The notes beneath the pieces are model-generated. The model was not told the DNA's origin and made no database searches. It worked only from the letters and a program-made list of their open reading frames with translations. DNA of 64,000 nt from assembly GCA_029339505.1 (NCBI GenBank), contig JAQISU010000189.1:558001-622000 (forward strand). Direction: 5' to 3'. The stretch comes from Unio delphinus. Taxonomy: Eukaryota > Mollusca > Bivalvia > Unionida > Unionidae. Below are positions 1 through 10,469 of this stretch, piece after piece. How positions within the stretch are numbered: position 1 is the stretch's first letter; every line of letters starts with the position of its first letter. The translations under genes were made by a program, and so were the position numbers.

Positions 1-444
1 TAATGAGGCGTAAAGAGGAAGAGTACAACAACAACAAGACGACCAGAGGATACTAGAAACACAACAAAAAATATAAAAGAAAAACAAACCAAAATGGACG
101 AATAACAGTTGAAATATAAAGATAACCAACCAACAACAGCCGGCTCAACAAAGTAAATCTCAACAGAAAGAGAAACTGCAAACAGCGAACGAAATAGGGA
201 CCCATGAGAAACAACCTATAGAAAAAAGAACAGACATAAACAAAAACAATACAATAAACAGTGATCCAAGGCAAACAACACAAGGAAACAAGGCCGAAGG
301 TAAATACTACCAACAGGAGAAATGGAAATAACAAAACTGAGATAGAAAGACAGGATACAGAGGAAAGAGAAAGGAAGAATGGAACGGGAAAGAGAAGAGG
401 AAGAAAACTACAACATGAGATAAGACTGTTTTCTTCAAGGTGAC

Positions 445-446
<2 letters not shown>
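1..446. other. Purine-rich low-complexity stretch, no gene recognised
   Basis: This A/G-rich stretch on the plus strand has short open frames in several phases but no recognisable domain. Its Lys/Glu/Arg-rich conceptual products are what purine-rich DNA gives by chance. It ends in a (TA)n tract at about 447-499. From about 500 to 1490 I see no gene or repeat that I can name. Confidence 0.5.
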
Positions 447-503
<57 letters not shown>

Positions 504-1499
504 GGAGAACAAAAAATAAGTTTTAAAAAAATATATAATAGTTCAAAATAAATAAATAATAAATACTATTTCTACAAACTTGAAATATATACAAAAAGTC
601 ATCATATAGCAATACCTAATAAAAGGACAGAAGGGGCTTCCCAAATGGACAGATAGTCAACTGGGAGAGAGCACCCTCCACAAAAAAGTAAAACAATGTC
701 GAAGCAAAGTGCAATAACTTCTGAACAATGTCGTTTAGTTTGCCATATGCTTTTTTGGCAAGAGGGGTCAAGGTTGGAATGCAAAATACCTGTACACTTA
801 CATGGTTTTAGTTTATAAAGGGAGATTTTAACCAGGGGTTTGAACATTATGTTCGGAAATCACAAAGATGGGTAGGTGGTTCTTGTTTCTTTTATGGTAT
901 AATACATTATTATAGATAAAGCTTCGCATTCAATTACCTGTAATGTGGGACCAACCGTAGTCCACAGAATTTGCCCTTGTATAATACAATAAAAAATCTT
1001 TACCAGTATCAAGTGACCGTTTATATCCAGTCGGATAGCAAACAATTTTTATCCATTAATTACAATTGGAAGTATAGAGTAAAATCTGACTGTATTAACA
1101 CAACCCGTTCTGTTTGGAAGCTGTCCACTGTAAGGCTAATTATCTTATTATAAACTTTACATATAGTTAGACCTTTGGAATATAACGCCTTATTTTGTTT
1201 GAAATTAGCCATCTATCAGGTGAACAAACGATTTGAATTATTTTAAACGCTGCCTGCATTAAACCAGGAGGAAATGTCCGAATCATAAATATGTAAGATT
1301 AAATTTGTCGTATACAGATTCGTGCACTAAACTAGTTTTTTTTTTAAATGGTAACCTTGAATAGTAGTACTGATGATATAATTTAATATCCATCGAAGCA
1401 GCTTAAAATGTGCGCATGCGTACCATTGGATTCGTACTGGACCATATCTGGTGTGCTGCACGGCTGTGGTTCTTACATTTTAGCTGATACAGGCTAGAG

Positions 1500-2360
1500 T
1501 CGTAGAACTATTGGAGGTTTTCGTATACCCAGAGCTGATGTGGGTGATGACGATGGCTCGGAGGACATTCTTCAAAAGGAATATGAAGCTTTTGGTAGAG
1601 CTTCAGGATCACAATTAAATCATGATAAAACAGAAATTCTAAAAAAGGGGGGGGGGATTAGCCTTACCTAATCCCCTCTTAATTAAAACTAAAAGCATTT
1701 TAAATAGATTAAAACGATTAAGCAGCACACCTCAAACACCCTGGGAGGCACTTTACATATTTTGGATAGGTTTTGGCATGAGACACAGACATGACATATA
1801 CATGAACAACAAACTAGCTAAAAAAAATAGATGCACCACATTTATATAAGGGGATAAAGGAAATATTATATAGGTTTAGGGACAATAAAAGAATATGGGA
1901 ACTAGACAAAGCTGACACTTACGACTGTCTTTTGGAATTAGAATAGAATAAAATTAGACCAAAAATAGAACAGGAATTTATTTATATAAACTGGGACAGA
2001 GTTTGGAGGCATTGGTCCGACATCAGCTCTCCAAAGGTACAAAGTATCATATACACGTACCTCCACAACGCCTGGCTTACAGGCGAAGTGGCCCTCAGGA
2101 GACGACTGATACGGACCCCTGTCAGCTGCCCCCTATGCAGCAGTGCCCCCTATACAAAGTACCACACAATCACGCAATGTGATAAAACAAAGGAAGAAAG
2201 AATCAAACTGATAATTGAAATAATGAAGGTCGACAAATATGACAGACGACAATTACTCTTCCTAGACGGAAACTTTAATAAACAATTGGTAAGACAAATA
2301 ACAGACTATATAACGAGGACACTAATAAGGTGTGATCCACTAATGAAGGTTAGGGAATAG
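1500..2360 (+). mobile_element. Degenerate non-LTR retrotransposon (ORF2 reverse transcriptase C-terminal half)
   Basis: The conceptual translation around 1540-1640 reads like the region just after the catalytic motif of a LINE reverse transcriptase: an Asp-rich loop, then a helix ending in a typical 'LNHDKTEIL' segment. At 2088-2360 an open stretch of 90 codons carries a Cys-X2-Cys ... His ... Cys pattern (starting CPLC), as in the C-terminal finger of many LINE ORF2 proteins. Stops and frame changes lie between the two parts, and no 5' part is visible, so this is a truncated dead copy. An A/T-rich tail and a (TA)n tract at about 2506-2583 follow. Family assignment is inference; no clade is claimed. 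Confidence 0.55.
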
Positions 2361-2501
2361 TTTTCTTAAATGGAAACTAAATTATTTAAGTTTAAAATTT
2401 TTAAAAAATTTGAGTTTGAAATTTAAAATTTGAATTAGAATTTTGAATTAAATTTAAAACTTGATCTTTTTGTTTTTAAAAAAAATAAAATTGAAAAAAA
2501 G

Positions 2502-2505
<4 letters not shown>

Positions 2506-2583
<78 letters not shown>
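2506..2583. repeat. (TA)n microsatellite
   Basis: Uninterrupted TA dinucleotides after a T/A-rich LINE-like tail. Similar (TA)n tracts occur at about 447-499, 51418-51467, 59887-59954 and 60843-60938. Confidence 0.9.
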
Positions 2584-2586
<3 letters not shown>

Positions 2587-2639
2587 GAGGGGGAAGTGCA
2601 AATGAGGACGCCATAGGGCTATATCACATGGCGCCATGC

Positions 2640-3747
2640 GAAGTGAGCAGGCCTGTGGAAGAGTTTAGAAAACACCACCCATTTATTTAAATATTTAAAT
2701 AATTTATTTTGTGTAAAATCTCTTCTTCTTCTTGATAAATGCACATGAGTCTCTTCTCTGGATACTAAATCCATACTTTATCTGTCATGGCTATCTCCCG
2801 AAATAGCCATGACTCCCATTTAAGGGAACTTAAACAATTTTGGAATATTTCTTAACTATAATTATAATAAATAAGTAAAGGCCGGATCAAACTGAGATAA
2901 GAACTGTACAACCAAATAAATTTGTACAGATCCTGTCTCAAGGAAGACGGACCTAAGGAAATAAATATTACTAGATAAATTGAAGAACACTAAATATTTA
3001 AATAAATACACTTCAATTTATACAAAATTCAAAATTAAATTTATAATAAATTAAAACTAAATACCTACAAGAATAGATGTCTTCTTTCTACAAGACATAA
3101 AAAGTAAGACAACTGGTACAAATTTGAACGAAATGGCTTTCCTTTACACAAATACAAGGTAATACCTTATATAGCAAACAGACAAATAGCAACAAACACC
3201 AATAGCAAACACAAGGAAATAAGAGACCTCTAGCCATGGTCAAAAAATAATATAAGTAGACTACGAGTATGGGCAGATCAAATCCCACCTTGTAAGGATC
3301 TACATAAGTAACACTAGGAACCTTAAAAACCCCAAAATCAAATATATAACCCCGATGGGGAAAAATCAAATGGGAATTTAAATAAAATAAAAAACAAACA
3401 AACAACATACTTGGGGGCGCACAAACAGACATAACAACTCTTTTACTTTTTTATTGGGGGGGGGGTCATCTGTCTGGTGCCCTCAAAAAAAAAAACAAAA
3501 AAAAGAGGAGGACACCTGTGACATTCATGAAATTGCTTTCAGTCACTTCTCTAAAATATAACCCCAACCCGTCTTTATACTGTTACAAGTTTCATAGCCA
3601 TACAGTGTATTTGTTACAATGCTAGAAGAGAGGGGACTCTCTTAAGCAGGAAAGAACACTGATGCAACATTATTTCGTAAACGTATATGGTGGCAGAGGC
3701 TTTTGATACAAGAGAGACAGGTATTTTATAAGCAGTTAAAACGTTAC
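2640..3747. other. Non-coding stretch, presumably intronic; one short perfect inverted repeat
   Basis: No gene is recognised. The only structure seen is an 11-bp perfect inverted repeat around 2786-2812 (GTCATGGCTAT ... ATAGCCATGAC). Because the tetraspan gene runs leftward past 3748, this DNA is probably its next intron (inference). Confidence 0.4.
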
Positions 3748-3894
3748 CAGAGATGAGTGAAGCAATGATTGCCAGAACTCCAGTCACGGTGATGGGGAAA
3801 CATGAGTAAACCATTACAAAAATCAGGGTTAACAATCCAAAAACCCAGCCCGCGATGCCGAGGGTCATCGATCCGATCTGAATTCCGTTGAAGT
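3748..3894 (-). CDS. Host claudin/PMP22-like tetraspan gene, second coding exon
   Basis: This minus-strand exon of 147 nt is preceded by a pyrimidine-rich tract ending in TTTCAG (acceptor AG at 3895-3896). It is followed by a donor GT at 3746-3747 (GGTAACG context). It begins with the last two bases of a split codon, so it joins in phase to the first exon at 30116-30329 or 42899-43112, both of which end with one unpaired G. The 49 codons encode an extracellular stretch and two strongly hydrophobic helices, as expected for the second and third membrane segments of a four-helix claudin/epithelial-membrane-protein-type protein at cell junctions or the plasma membrane. The last base is again phase 1, so another exon must follow further left, outside what I can identify. 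The family call rests on topology and the first-exon motif, not on a database match. Confidence 0.6.
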
Positions 3895-4061
3895 CTGAAA
3901 CAAAATAAACAAATTTATTATATATTTCATAATGAGATATTGAAATATATCAGTGGAAGAATAATAGTATAACCAATTTTGCGATATCACGTTTCGAACT
4001 ATGTTTCTGTGTATGTTATTCAGATCTGAGTTTCCATATTGGGGTCTATTTCATTTTTCTT

Positions 4062-4067
<6 letters not shown>

Positions 4068-4138
<71 letters not shown>
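4068..4138. repeat. (CT)n microsatellite
   Basis: CT dinucleotide tract just outside the left boundary of the tandem duplication. A second CT tract follows only about 200 bp to the right. Confidence 0.9.
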
Positions 4139-4142
<4 letters not shown>

Positions 4143-4336
4143 AGGATACATTTCAAATGTTCTATCGTACATATATCTCTATCTAGTTTAGTAATGATTT
4201 TAATTTATTTATTCGTTTGCTATTGAAACTAATTCAATAAGTAACGAATCCACTATTTTTGTGATTCTATGTATATTTATGCATTTTTTTGTCTTAAAAT
4301 CTTCAGAAAATGGAGGAATTAAAGAATATCATCATC

Positions 4337-4342
<6 letters not shown>

Positions 4343-4428
<86 letters not shown>
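4343..4428. repeat. (CT)n microsatellite at the left duplication border
   Basis: A long CT tract. The same kind of tract sits at the A/B junction (32487-32549) and at the right border (45256-45319), making unequal exchange between CT tracts a likely origin of the duplication (inference). Confidence 0.9.
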
Positions 4429-4432
<4 letters not shown>

Positions 4433-5061
4433 ATGTCAAGATTGTTGACTTAATTTTTTCATCCACAAGATAAAATGTATATGATTCACTCGTAGCAAGC
4501 AAATTTTCCTTTCATTTTATGCTCAAATGTATTGGCAAACAAGACTTACTATTACTATATTAAAAGTCATATAGATCATGTATGTGTTCACTACAGACTA
4601 TGTAAGTAACAGGTGTCATCTTTTAGAATTTGATTACATATACATTTAAATGACACTTTATTTGGTTTCTCATACATCCATATTCCTTTGGAAGGTCATT
4701 GTTTTAACGCTGCGACAAAACATATACGACAAAACCAGTATTAAAGTATGTGGACATTTCTGGACACTGTCAACCTAAAGGTGTGATCGAGTACAAACTG
4801 GAATGAATGTTGCGCTATTGTATCACAATAACAGCTGCTCTTGTTGGAAGAAAAAACAATTTTTTTATTACCCTATATTGTGACGAGAAGAGCCGAATAA
4901 TTTATCTTTTATCAACTCAGTTTAGTACCTGGTCACCATTGTAAAAGTCCATAGCGATCAAAATTTATTGTCCAGAAGTGCCCTGATAGATCGGATGCAG
5001 AACATTCAATAATCAGGACTGAATAGCGTTGATTCAGCTATAGAGTATTAAATTTTTATAA

Positions 5062-5381
5062 CCGTTCCGTTGGCCTTGTGGTTAGAGCGTCAGCCGCGGA
5101 AGCGGGAAGTCGTGGGTTCGATACCCGACCGAGTCATACCAAAGACTTACAAAAATGGTATGAACAGCTGCCTCGCTTGACGTTCAGCATTAAGTGGTTA
5201 GTGTTAGGACTGGTCAGCCTGGTGTCAGGATAAAGTGACTGGGTGGGACATAATGCTACATGTCTGCGGCATGATGCCCCAGTGCTAGACATCACTATAA
5301 ACTGCCTCACTGCAGACATCGTAGCGATATGACTGAAAAATTGTTAAAGCTACGTTAAAAATCCTAATCAAACAAAAAAAT
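5062..5381 (+). repeat. tRNA-derived SINE (family 1)
   Basis: The head resembles a tRNA gene: an A-box-like segment in 'TTGTGGTTAGAGCGTC' and a B-box 'GGGTTCGATACC' about 40 bases later. The body ends in a conserved tail of about 50 bases that includes 'ACGTTAAAAATCCTAATC' and an A-rich end. Opposite-strand copies lie at about 7228-7515 and 35728-36030. Tail-only fragments are at about 5720-5765 and 33350-33400. This full copy is absent from the matching place in copy B. It is not a functional tRNA gene. Confidence 0.75.
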
Positions 5382-6487
5382 AATTATATTTTAGAACAAC
5401 AAGTAATATTTAATTTGAGTAAATGTGCCTGCATGACCATTTCGACATACACTATATACCCCACGCCATGTCAACGAATTGATATTTATGTTCTGCTGTG
5501 CTTTATGAGTACATAAACTAAAAACGGTAATATATTTCACCTTCACAAATGAAAGTAAATTAGCACATTAGGAAAAAAAAATTAAAAGATACTAATTCAC
5601 TCATTCGTGGATTTGAACTCAATTTGTCTTTCAGGGGAAAGAGCCTTATTAAAATATTGAACACGTAAGCGTCTAAGAATAAGTTCTTTTTTTGTTGTTG
5701 TTGTTGTTTTGTTTTTTTTGGTTTGATTAGGATTTTTAACGTAGCATTAACAATTTTTCAGTTCATATAACTTCGTGGCTAAAATTTTATCCGCGTCTAT
5801 TGACAGCCAGTGAAAAAAACCTCATTTCTCAGAAAATTCAGTAATTCATCGCCTAGCATACAATAATGCTTTCTTTCATTGTTCATATATCGAAAGACAC
5901 GATTAATATGAACCGTTGTCAGTGTCCATCTTGTTTGCTGCTTGCTAAATTGTTTGATTCCAGACATAATTTAAAACATGGGAAACAGCTGGTGAGAATA
6001 ATTCCGCATTCATACTCTGTGTATTTGATTACCGGTATTTTGTCGCATGTTTTCATACTTATCTTTCGTTTGAAACTGGCGACCAACAACGTAATCCAAG
6101 AGACTATAAAAATCAATACCATTATGTGATACCTAAATAATCCGTATCGTGTCAGGTTAGTCGCCACGTGATATATTGCACTTCAAGCTATGCAGACAGA
6201 GGATTATCTGATTAAATGTAAATAATTACAAAGATTAATGTGCTCTTGTATCAGGACAATACCAACTTTTAACTGCATCTATACCTTTTTTATAAAATAT
6301 TTTAAATGTAGCGGATATATCTTTACATGATCATTTTAAAATCCAGATCAGCACATATTGAGACAATCCTGACTACCTGTCAACTTATATGCTTATAAAG
6401 TGCATTTGCACCTATCATAAATGTTTGAGGTAATTTATAATCTCCTTTTATTGTTTACACTACCTTCACGTTGCAATGTTGTACCTA

Positions 6488-6847
6488 GATTCTTACGCTC
6501 TTCTTCTGATAATCGTATACTCATTGTTCCCAAGGTGAAAACAAAGTCATATGGACAACGTTCGTTTGCATACCAGGGCAAGGCGACGTGGAACGAATTG
6601 CCCATTGAAATTAGACACAAAGACACAGTGGTCCCTATTAAGAGTGCTCTCAAGACTCACCTGTTTCGACTTCAGGGACAAACTTGGCGACCTAATCATG
6701 TTTTGTATCTTATATATTTTCAGCATGTTTTTTTATGTTTTCCAATTTCATTGTTTTTGTCATTTGTTTTTCTGTAGTGTAGAAAAATCATTATTGATCG
6801 TGTAAAGCGCTTAGAGCTTTTAAAGATTAGGCGCTATACAAAGTCCT
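6488..6847 (+). mobile_element. CR1/L2-like LINE 3' end, inserted in copy A only
   Basis: Translation gives the C-terminal part of a LINE reverse-transcriptase protein, nearly the same as the product of 58370-58545. It is followed by the same 3' tail, which includes 'GTGTAAAGCGCTTAGAGCTT' and 'GGCGCTATACAAAGTCC'. The insert is flanked by two diverged copies of a roughly 39-bp host sequence (6449-6487 and 6848-6886, beginning TTATTGTTTACACT). Copy B has this sequence once, near 34106. This is the expected signature of a 5'-truncated target-primed insertion. Confidence 0.75.
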
Positions 6848-7227
6848 TATTGTTTACACTTCCTTCATATAGGAAAGTTGTACCTCTGTTTCCAGTGCAA
6901 ATAAAAGTAACTAGTAGTTTTTTTTTTTTAAAACATATGATCCTTGTACAAAAGAAAAGTAAATTGATACTACATGCACATTCATAAAAATGATTTGTTT
7001 AAAATAGTTATCATCTGGGTAAAGATTTTTGAAGCCCAGAGTGTACATAATAGGATTGTAAAATGTTATCTCTTACGTCTATTTTGAAAGAGAAATAGGC
7101 AATTGAATCCATTGTTCTCCAGAATTAAGGTAATACTCAGGTATGAAACTGTTCATCACCAATGTTGAATTTTTGTATAATTTATTGTGAAATAATTGTT
7201 ATTTTTGTCGTTTGAATTTTGTTCTTT

Positions 7228-7515
7228 TGATTAAGATTTTTAACGTAACTTTAACAATTTTTCAGTCATATCGCTACAATGTCTGCAGTGAGGCAGTTTA
7301 TAGTGATGCCGCTGATATGTAGCATGATGTCTCACCCAGTCACATTATCATAACACCAGGCCGACCAGTCCTAACAATAACCTCTTAATTTTTAGCGCCA
7401 AGCCAGGCAGCTGTTAGTACCGTTTTGTAAGTCTTTGGTACGACTCGGCCGGAGCTCGAACCCACAACATCCCAATCCCGCGGCGGACACTCTAACCATT
7501 AGGCCACCGGAGCGG
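7228..7515 (-). repeat. tRNA-derived SINE (family 1), reverse orientation
   Basis: Reads on the minus strand from a tRNA-like head (B-box complement near 7450) to the tail near 7230. It is shared with copy B (35728-36030), so it predates the duplication. Confidence 0.7.
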
Positions 7516-7750
7516 TATATAAAAATAAAATTAAAAAATTACAAAAATTATTTGTAACAAATGTTTTAATGCAATTTTAAAAAAAGAAGACTTGCCCCTT
7601 AAAATGAACATATGCAATATATTGGGGAATGATATTAAATGATATCAGCATGTTTATATTTCTACACCATATACAAGCAACAAGCTCCGATGATATTTGT
7701 CAAATTTTCCCTCAGAAAATATATTTCTAAATCCAAATGGGACTTCCTAA

Positions 7751-7993
7751 GGGGCCCCGAGTGGTCTAAAGCGCTGTCCGTTACGGACCACTGCCATCTC
7801 ACCTCTGTCTGCGTGTGTTCGAGTCTAAGATTCGGCAAATGTAGTTCTGTGAGAAAGCTTGCCAGTAGCTTCTCGTGGGTCGGTGGTTCTTTCTGGGGGT
7901 TGTCCGGGTTCTTCCTCCACCACTGATACTGGCCGCCACGTATAGCCTATATTGTGCTGAAAAATGGCGTTAAGCCATAAAAACAAACATAAA
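7751..7993 (+). repeat. tRNA-derived SINE (family 2)
   Basis: Starts GGGGCCCCGAGTGGTCTAAA, a tRNA-Leu/Ser-like head, with a B-box-like 'GTTCGAGTCTAAG' downstream, and ends near 'AAATGGCGTTAAGCC'. Other copies are at about 8085-8388 (-), 31460-31670 (+), 44239-44475 (+), 59124-59328 (-) and 61665-61893 (-). This copy is private to copy A. Confidence 0.75.
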
Positions 7994-8084
7994 TTAAAGG
8001 CCTGGACCCCTAATAAATAGTTTGAATGACCAATAGAAAATAGAACTTTGTCTTCGCATATTTTAACGGAAAGTCCCATTTGGT

Positions 8085-8388
8085 TTGTTTGTTTGTTTTT
8101 TATGGTTTAACGCCATTTTTCAGCACAATATAGGCTATACGTGGCGGCCAGTATGGTTTAACGCCATTTTAAAGCACAATATAGGCTATACATGGCGGCC
8201 AGTATTAATGGTGGAGGAAGAACCCGGAAAACCCCAGGAAAGAACCACCGACCCACGAGAAGCTACTGGCAAGCTTTCTCACATAACTACATTAGCCGAA
8301 TCTTAGAGTCGAACCCACGCAGACAGAGGTGAGATGGCAGTGATCCGGAACGGACAGCGCTTTAGACCATTCGGCCACTCGGGGCCCC
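8085..8388 (-). repeat. tRNA-derived SINE (family 2), reverse orientation, with a duplicated 3' part
   Basis: Same family as 7751-7993 in the opposite direction. Its 3' part (a segment containing 'AATATAGGCTATAC' and 'GGCGGCCAGTAT') is present twice in tandem, at about 8104-8152 and 8153-8203. Between the two SINEs, 7994-8084 is inverted relative to copy B. Confidence 0.75.
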
Positions 8389-8996
8389 CTTTAACTTATG
8401 TGTTTATGATGAGGTGACGTAATGTGTAACACATATCTGCTTGAATAGTCATTAGTAATTGTTTATAAACATAGTTGCAGAGTATTTAAAGAAAGGAAAC
8501 AGAGTGAAAACTTTATACTAGAACCTATTGTAGTTCTCTACTAAATCATTTTAAACTGTCCGAGAATGAAATACAGGTCAAAGGGATAAAATATAATTTA
8601 CCGAGGTATGTTTACCATTGGATGTAAAAAAAACAGCAAAATGATGAACCCAAATGCATTCAATTGTATTGTTCAATTTGGTTAAGATATTGATTAGTGA
8701 AGTATGACATTGTGGCATGTGTGGTATTATGGGAATTCAAATGATCCCTCTTGCTTTATGTATTATTAATTACTAATAATATTTGTTAACTGGCACTCTA
8801 AAGATTGCATAAGATATATATATATATATAGATAGATAATTTGAGTTTAAATTTGTACAATTGGTCTTAACATGATTATATATCCCACATGAACAAATAT
8901 CCATATATTTTAGAACAGAACAACATTTGAATTATGTTTACACATTTCATTTTAACAAGTACACTGTATATGTTCCACATATGCAAATTTCCATTC
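8389..8996. other. Non-coding flank of the Polinton, paralogous to copy B
   Basis: No gene is seen. The sequence matches copy B from about 36330 to 37170, apart from a roughly 270-bp block present only in B (36829-37095). Confidence 0.7.
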
Positions 8997-9002
8997 TTCT
9001 TT
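8997..9002. repeat. Left target-site duplication TTCTTT
   Basis: TTCTTT directly precedes the AG-starting left end of the element and recurs at 23878-23883 directly after it. In copy B the context CCATTC-(T6)-ACAAG (37165-37181) has one such hexamer and no insert. Six-base duplications and AG/CT ends are typical of Polinton/Maverick integration. Confidence 0.9.
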
Positions 9003-9310
9003 AGCAGCAGAGAGGGTGAATCAGACAACATTTTTAGACAAGTTTTCACTAAAATCACGCTTAAAAACAATGAAACCAATGACATCAGGCCCCAATGTGT
9101 GTGTGAATCTGATATCGTTTCATGGATTAGGTCCCAAAAAAAAGTCAATGAAAAATCAATGAAATTAATGAAATCCTCTATCGATTTTTTGGGAAAAAGG
9201 GACTACAACGTCGTTGTCACTCACCCTCTCTGCTGCTAGAACTTTCAGTTGGGGTTAACCGAATATTTGATCCAGTCCGATACGATATCGTGTTCGAGGG
9301 TCATGTAAAT
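9003..9310 (+). repeat. Left terminal inverted repeat of the Polinton
   Basis: Matches the reverse complement of 23573-23878 over about 307 bp with few differences. It has nested symmetry: the outermost 17 bases (9003-9019) recur as a perfect reverse complement at 9221-9237. Inside these lies a second inverted pair (GTCCCAAAAAA near 9132; TTTTTTGGG near 9185). The inner 56 bases of the repeat encode the C-terminus of the packaging ATPase. Confidence 0.92.
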
Positions 9311-9926
9311 TTATTGTTACAAATCCGTGTGGGGTAGACTGAGCATGACTAAAGAAATTTCTAAATTGATTGAAGTCCATATCAGAACACCATGTCTGCC
9401 AAATATTTCGTAGCGTATGTGTATCAACGCCGTTGAATACAGCAAGCATATTACAGTTATCTCTAATCACTTTTGGAATCTGAGTGTAGCGTTGAGTGAC
9501 ATAAATCACATCAGTGTTTTTATGCCTGCCTCGGGAAAATATTCTAGCAGGATTTTTTTGTTTATCTAACATGACATCATAGTATACAACTAAATTGTTG
9601 ATACTTCCATCGAGGTCATTCACGGATGGCGCCTCGTCAATATCGGTTATAAATTCAATAACATCCTCGCCGGCAATCTCTGAAGCGTTTTCATTAAAAT
9701 CTTTTAGCACTTCATAGCATCGTTGGTCATCTACGCTAGGGGCAATTAAATACAACTTATCCCACTTCATCCATCTCATTATTAAATTGAGCAACAATTG
9801 CGTTTTACCGGATCCAGATGGCCCGATTATAATTGCGCGGATAGAGTTTGGTAGCGCTGCATGATGCTTCACTGGTTCTCTTGTTTTAGTCGCTGAAAAA
9901 TCAATTATATTCATATCTCTATACAT
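9255..9926 (-). CDS. DNA packaging ATPase (FtsK/HerA-type, Polinton A32-like)
   Basis: A 223-residue P-loop ATPase. Walker A is GPSGSGKT at residues 35-42. A beta strand with a Walker-B-like Asp (LVVYYDVML, D117) follows at 112-120. A polar motif typical of A32-like packaging ATPases (YVTQRYTQIPKVIRDNCN) is at 142-159. The expected role is pumping the genome into preformed capsids. The Walker B motif has Val after the Asp rather than Asp/Glu; the compensating acid is not obvious. The start at 9926 leaves only 5 bases to the divergent PLA2 gene; Met5 (9914) is an alternative start. The 3' end lies inside the left terminal repeat, so a copy of the last codons exists at the right end (23581-23627). 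Confidence 0.88.
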   Translation of the reverse strand: MYRDMNIIDFSATKTREPVKHHAALPNSIRAIIIGPSGSGKTQLLLNLIMRWMKWDKLYLIAPSVDDQRCYEVLKDFNENASEIAGEDVIEFITDIDEAPSVNDLDGSINNLVVYYDVMLDKQKNPARIFSRGRHKNTDVIYVTQRYTQIPKVIRDNCNMLAVFNGVDTHTLRNIWQTWCSDMDFNQFRNFFSHAQSTPHGFVTINLHDPRTRYRIGLDQIFG

Positions 9927-9931
9927 AAATT

Positions 9932-10462
9932 ATGGATCTATATTGCGTGAAGTGTAAGGCGCGTACTGGCACAGATGACTTGACGACGATTACAACTAAA
10001 AATAACCGATCAGCGCTTTCTGGTAAATGCGTACAGTGTAGTACAAAGAAATTTAGATTTGTTTCTAAACCCAAGGAACCCAAGGAACCTTTAAAAAAAA
10101 AACGAGGAGGTGATATCGCTGCCAAATTAGCAAAACTCCCTGGAACCCCATGGGCAAAATACCCCGGAGAAAAACACCTTCCAGGGTATAGTTATTGTGG
10201 ACCGGGAACAAGACTTGATATCAGACTCAATGATCAAAATCAGCCCCGACCCGGTGAGGAACCAATAAACGCTATTGATAAGGCCTGTCACCTTCATGAT
10301 GTTGCTTATAAAAGTAGCAATTTGCAACACAGGCATCTAGCAGATGTGAAATTAATTCATGCGTTGAATTCTATCACTGATAAATCCTTCAAAGAAAAAT
10401 TGGCTTCATTTTTGATAAAATCGGCTATGAAAAGTAAATTGATGTTAGGTGCTGGTAATTAA
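9932..10462 (+). CDS. Zinc-ribbon / phospholipase A2-domain virion protein
   Basis: 176 residues. An N-terminal zinc ribbon is suggested by CVKC (C5, C8) and CVQC (C33, C36), followed by a Lys-rich stretch (residues 46-60). Residues 80-135 match a secreted/parvoviral-type PLA2 core: calcium loop YCGPGT at 88-93 and catalytic helix DKACHLHDVAY with the His122-Asp123 pair. In parvoviruses such a domain in the minor capsid protein breaches the endosomal membrane during entry; the same role here is inference. The C-terminus MLGAGN fits the adenain cleavage consensus [MIL]XGX-G, consistent with a virion component. The start ATG is 5 bases from the divergent ATPase start. It is intact. Confidence 0.8.
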   Translation: MDLYCVKCKARTGTDDLTTITTKNNRSALSGKCVQCSTKKFRFVSKPKEPKEPLKKKRGGDIAAKLAKLPGTPWAKYPGEKHLPGYSYCGPGTRLDIRLNDQNQPRPGEEPINAIDKACHLHDVAYKSSNLQHRHLADVKLIHALNSITDKSFKEKLASFLIKSAMKSKLMLGAGN

Positions 10463-10469
10463 TAGCAAC

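Noticed and set aside
3088..3432. 114-residue minus-strand ORF
   Set aside because: Hydrophobic, Phe/Tyr/Leu-rich product of A/T-rich DNA with no domain, no splice context and no relation to the tetraspan gene.
4001..4473. Open frames with long Ser-Leu runs on the plus strand
   Set aside because: They are translations of the (CT)n microsatellites, with no flanking coding signal.
5062..5140. Possible functional tRNA gene
   Set aside because: Box A and B resemble a tRNA gene, but the acceptor stem does not close and the sequence continues into a repeated SINE body with other copies in the window.
8934..9239. 101-residue plus-strand ORF crossing the left element border
   Set aside because: It starts in host DNA and runs through the inverted repeat; its counterpart in the right repeat has different frame limits. 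Chance opening.
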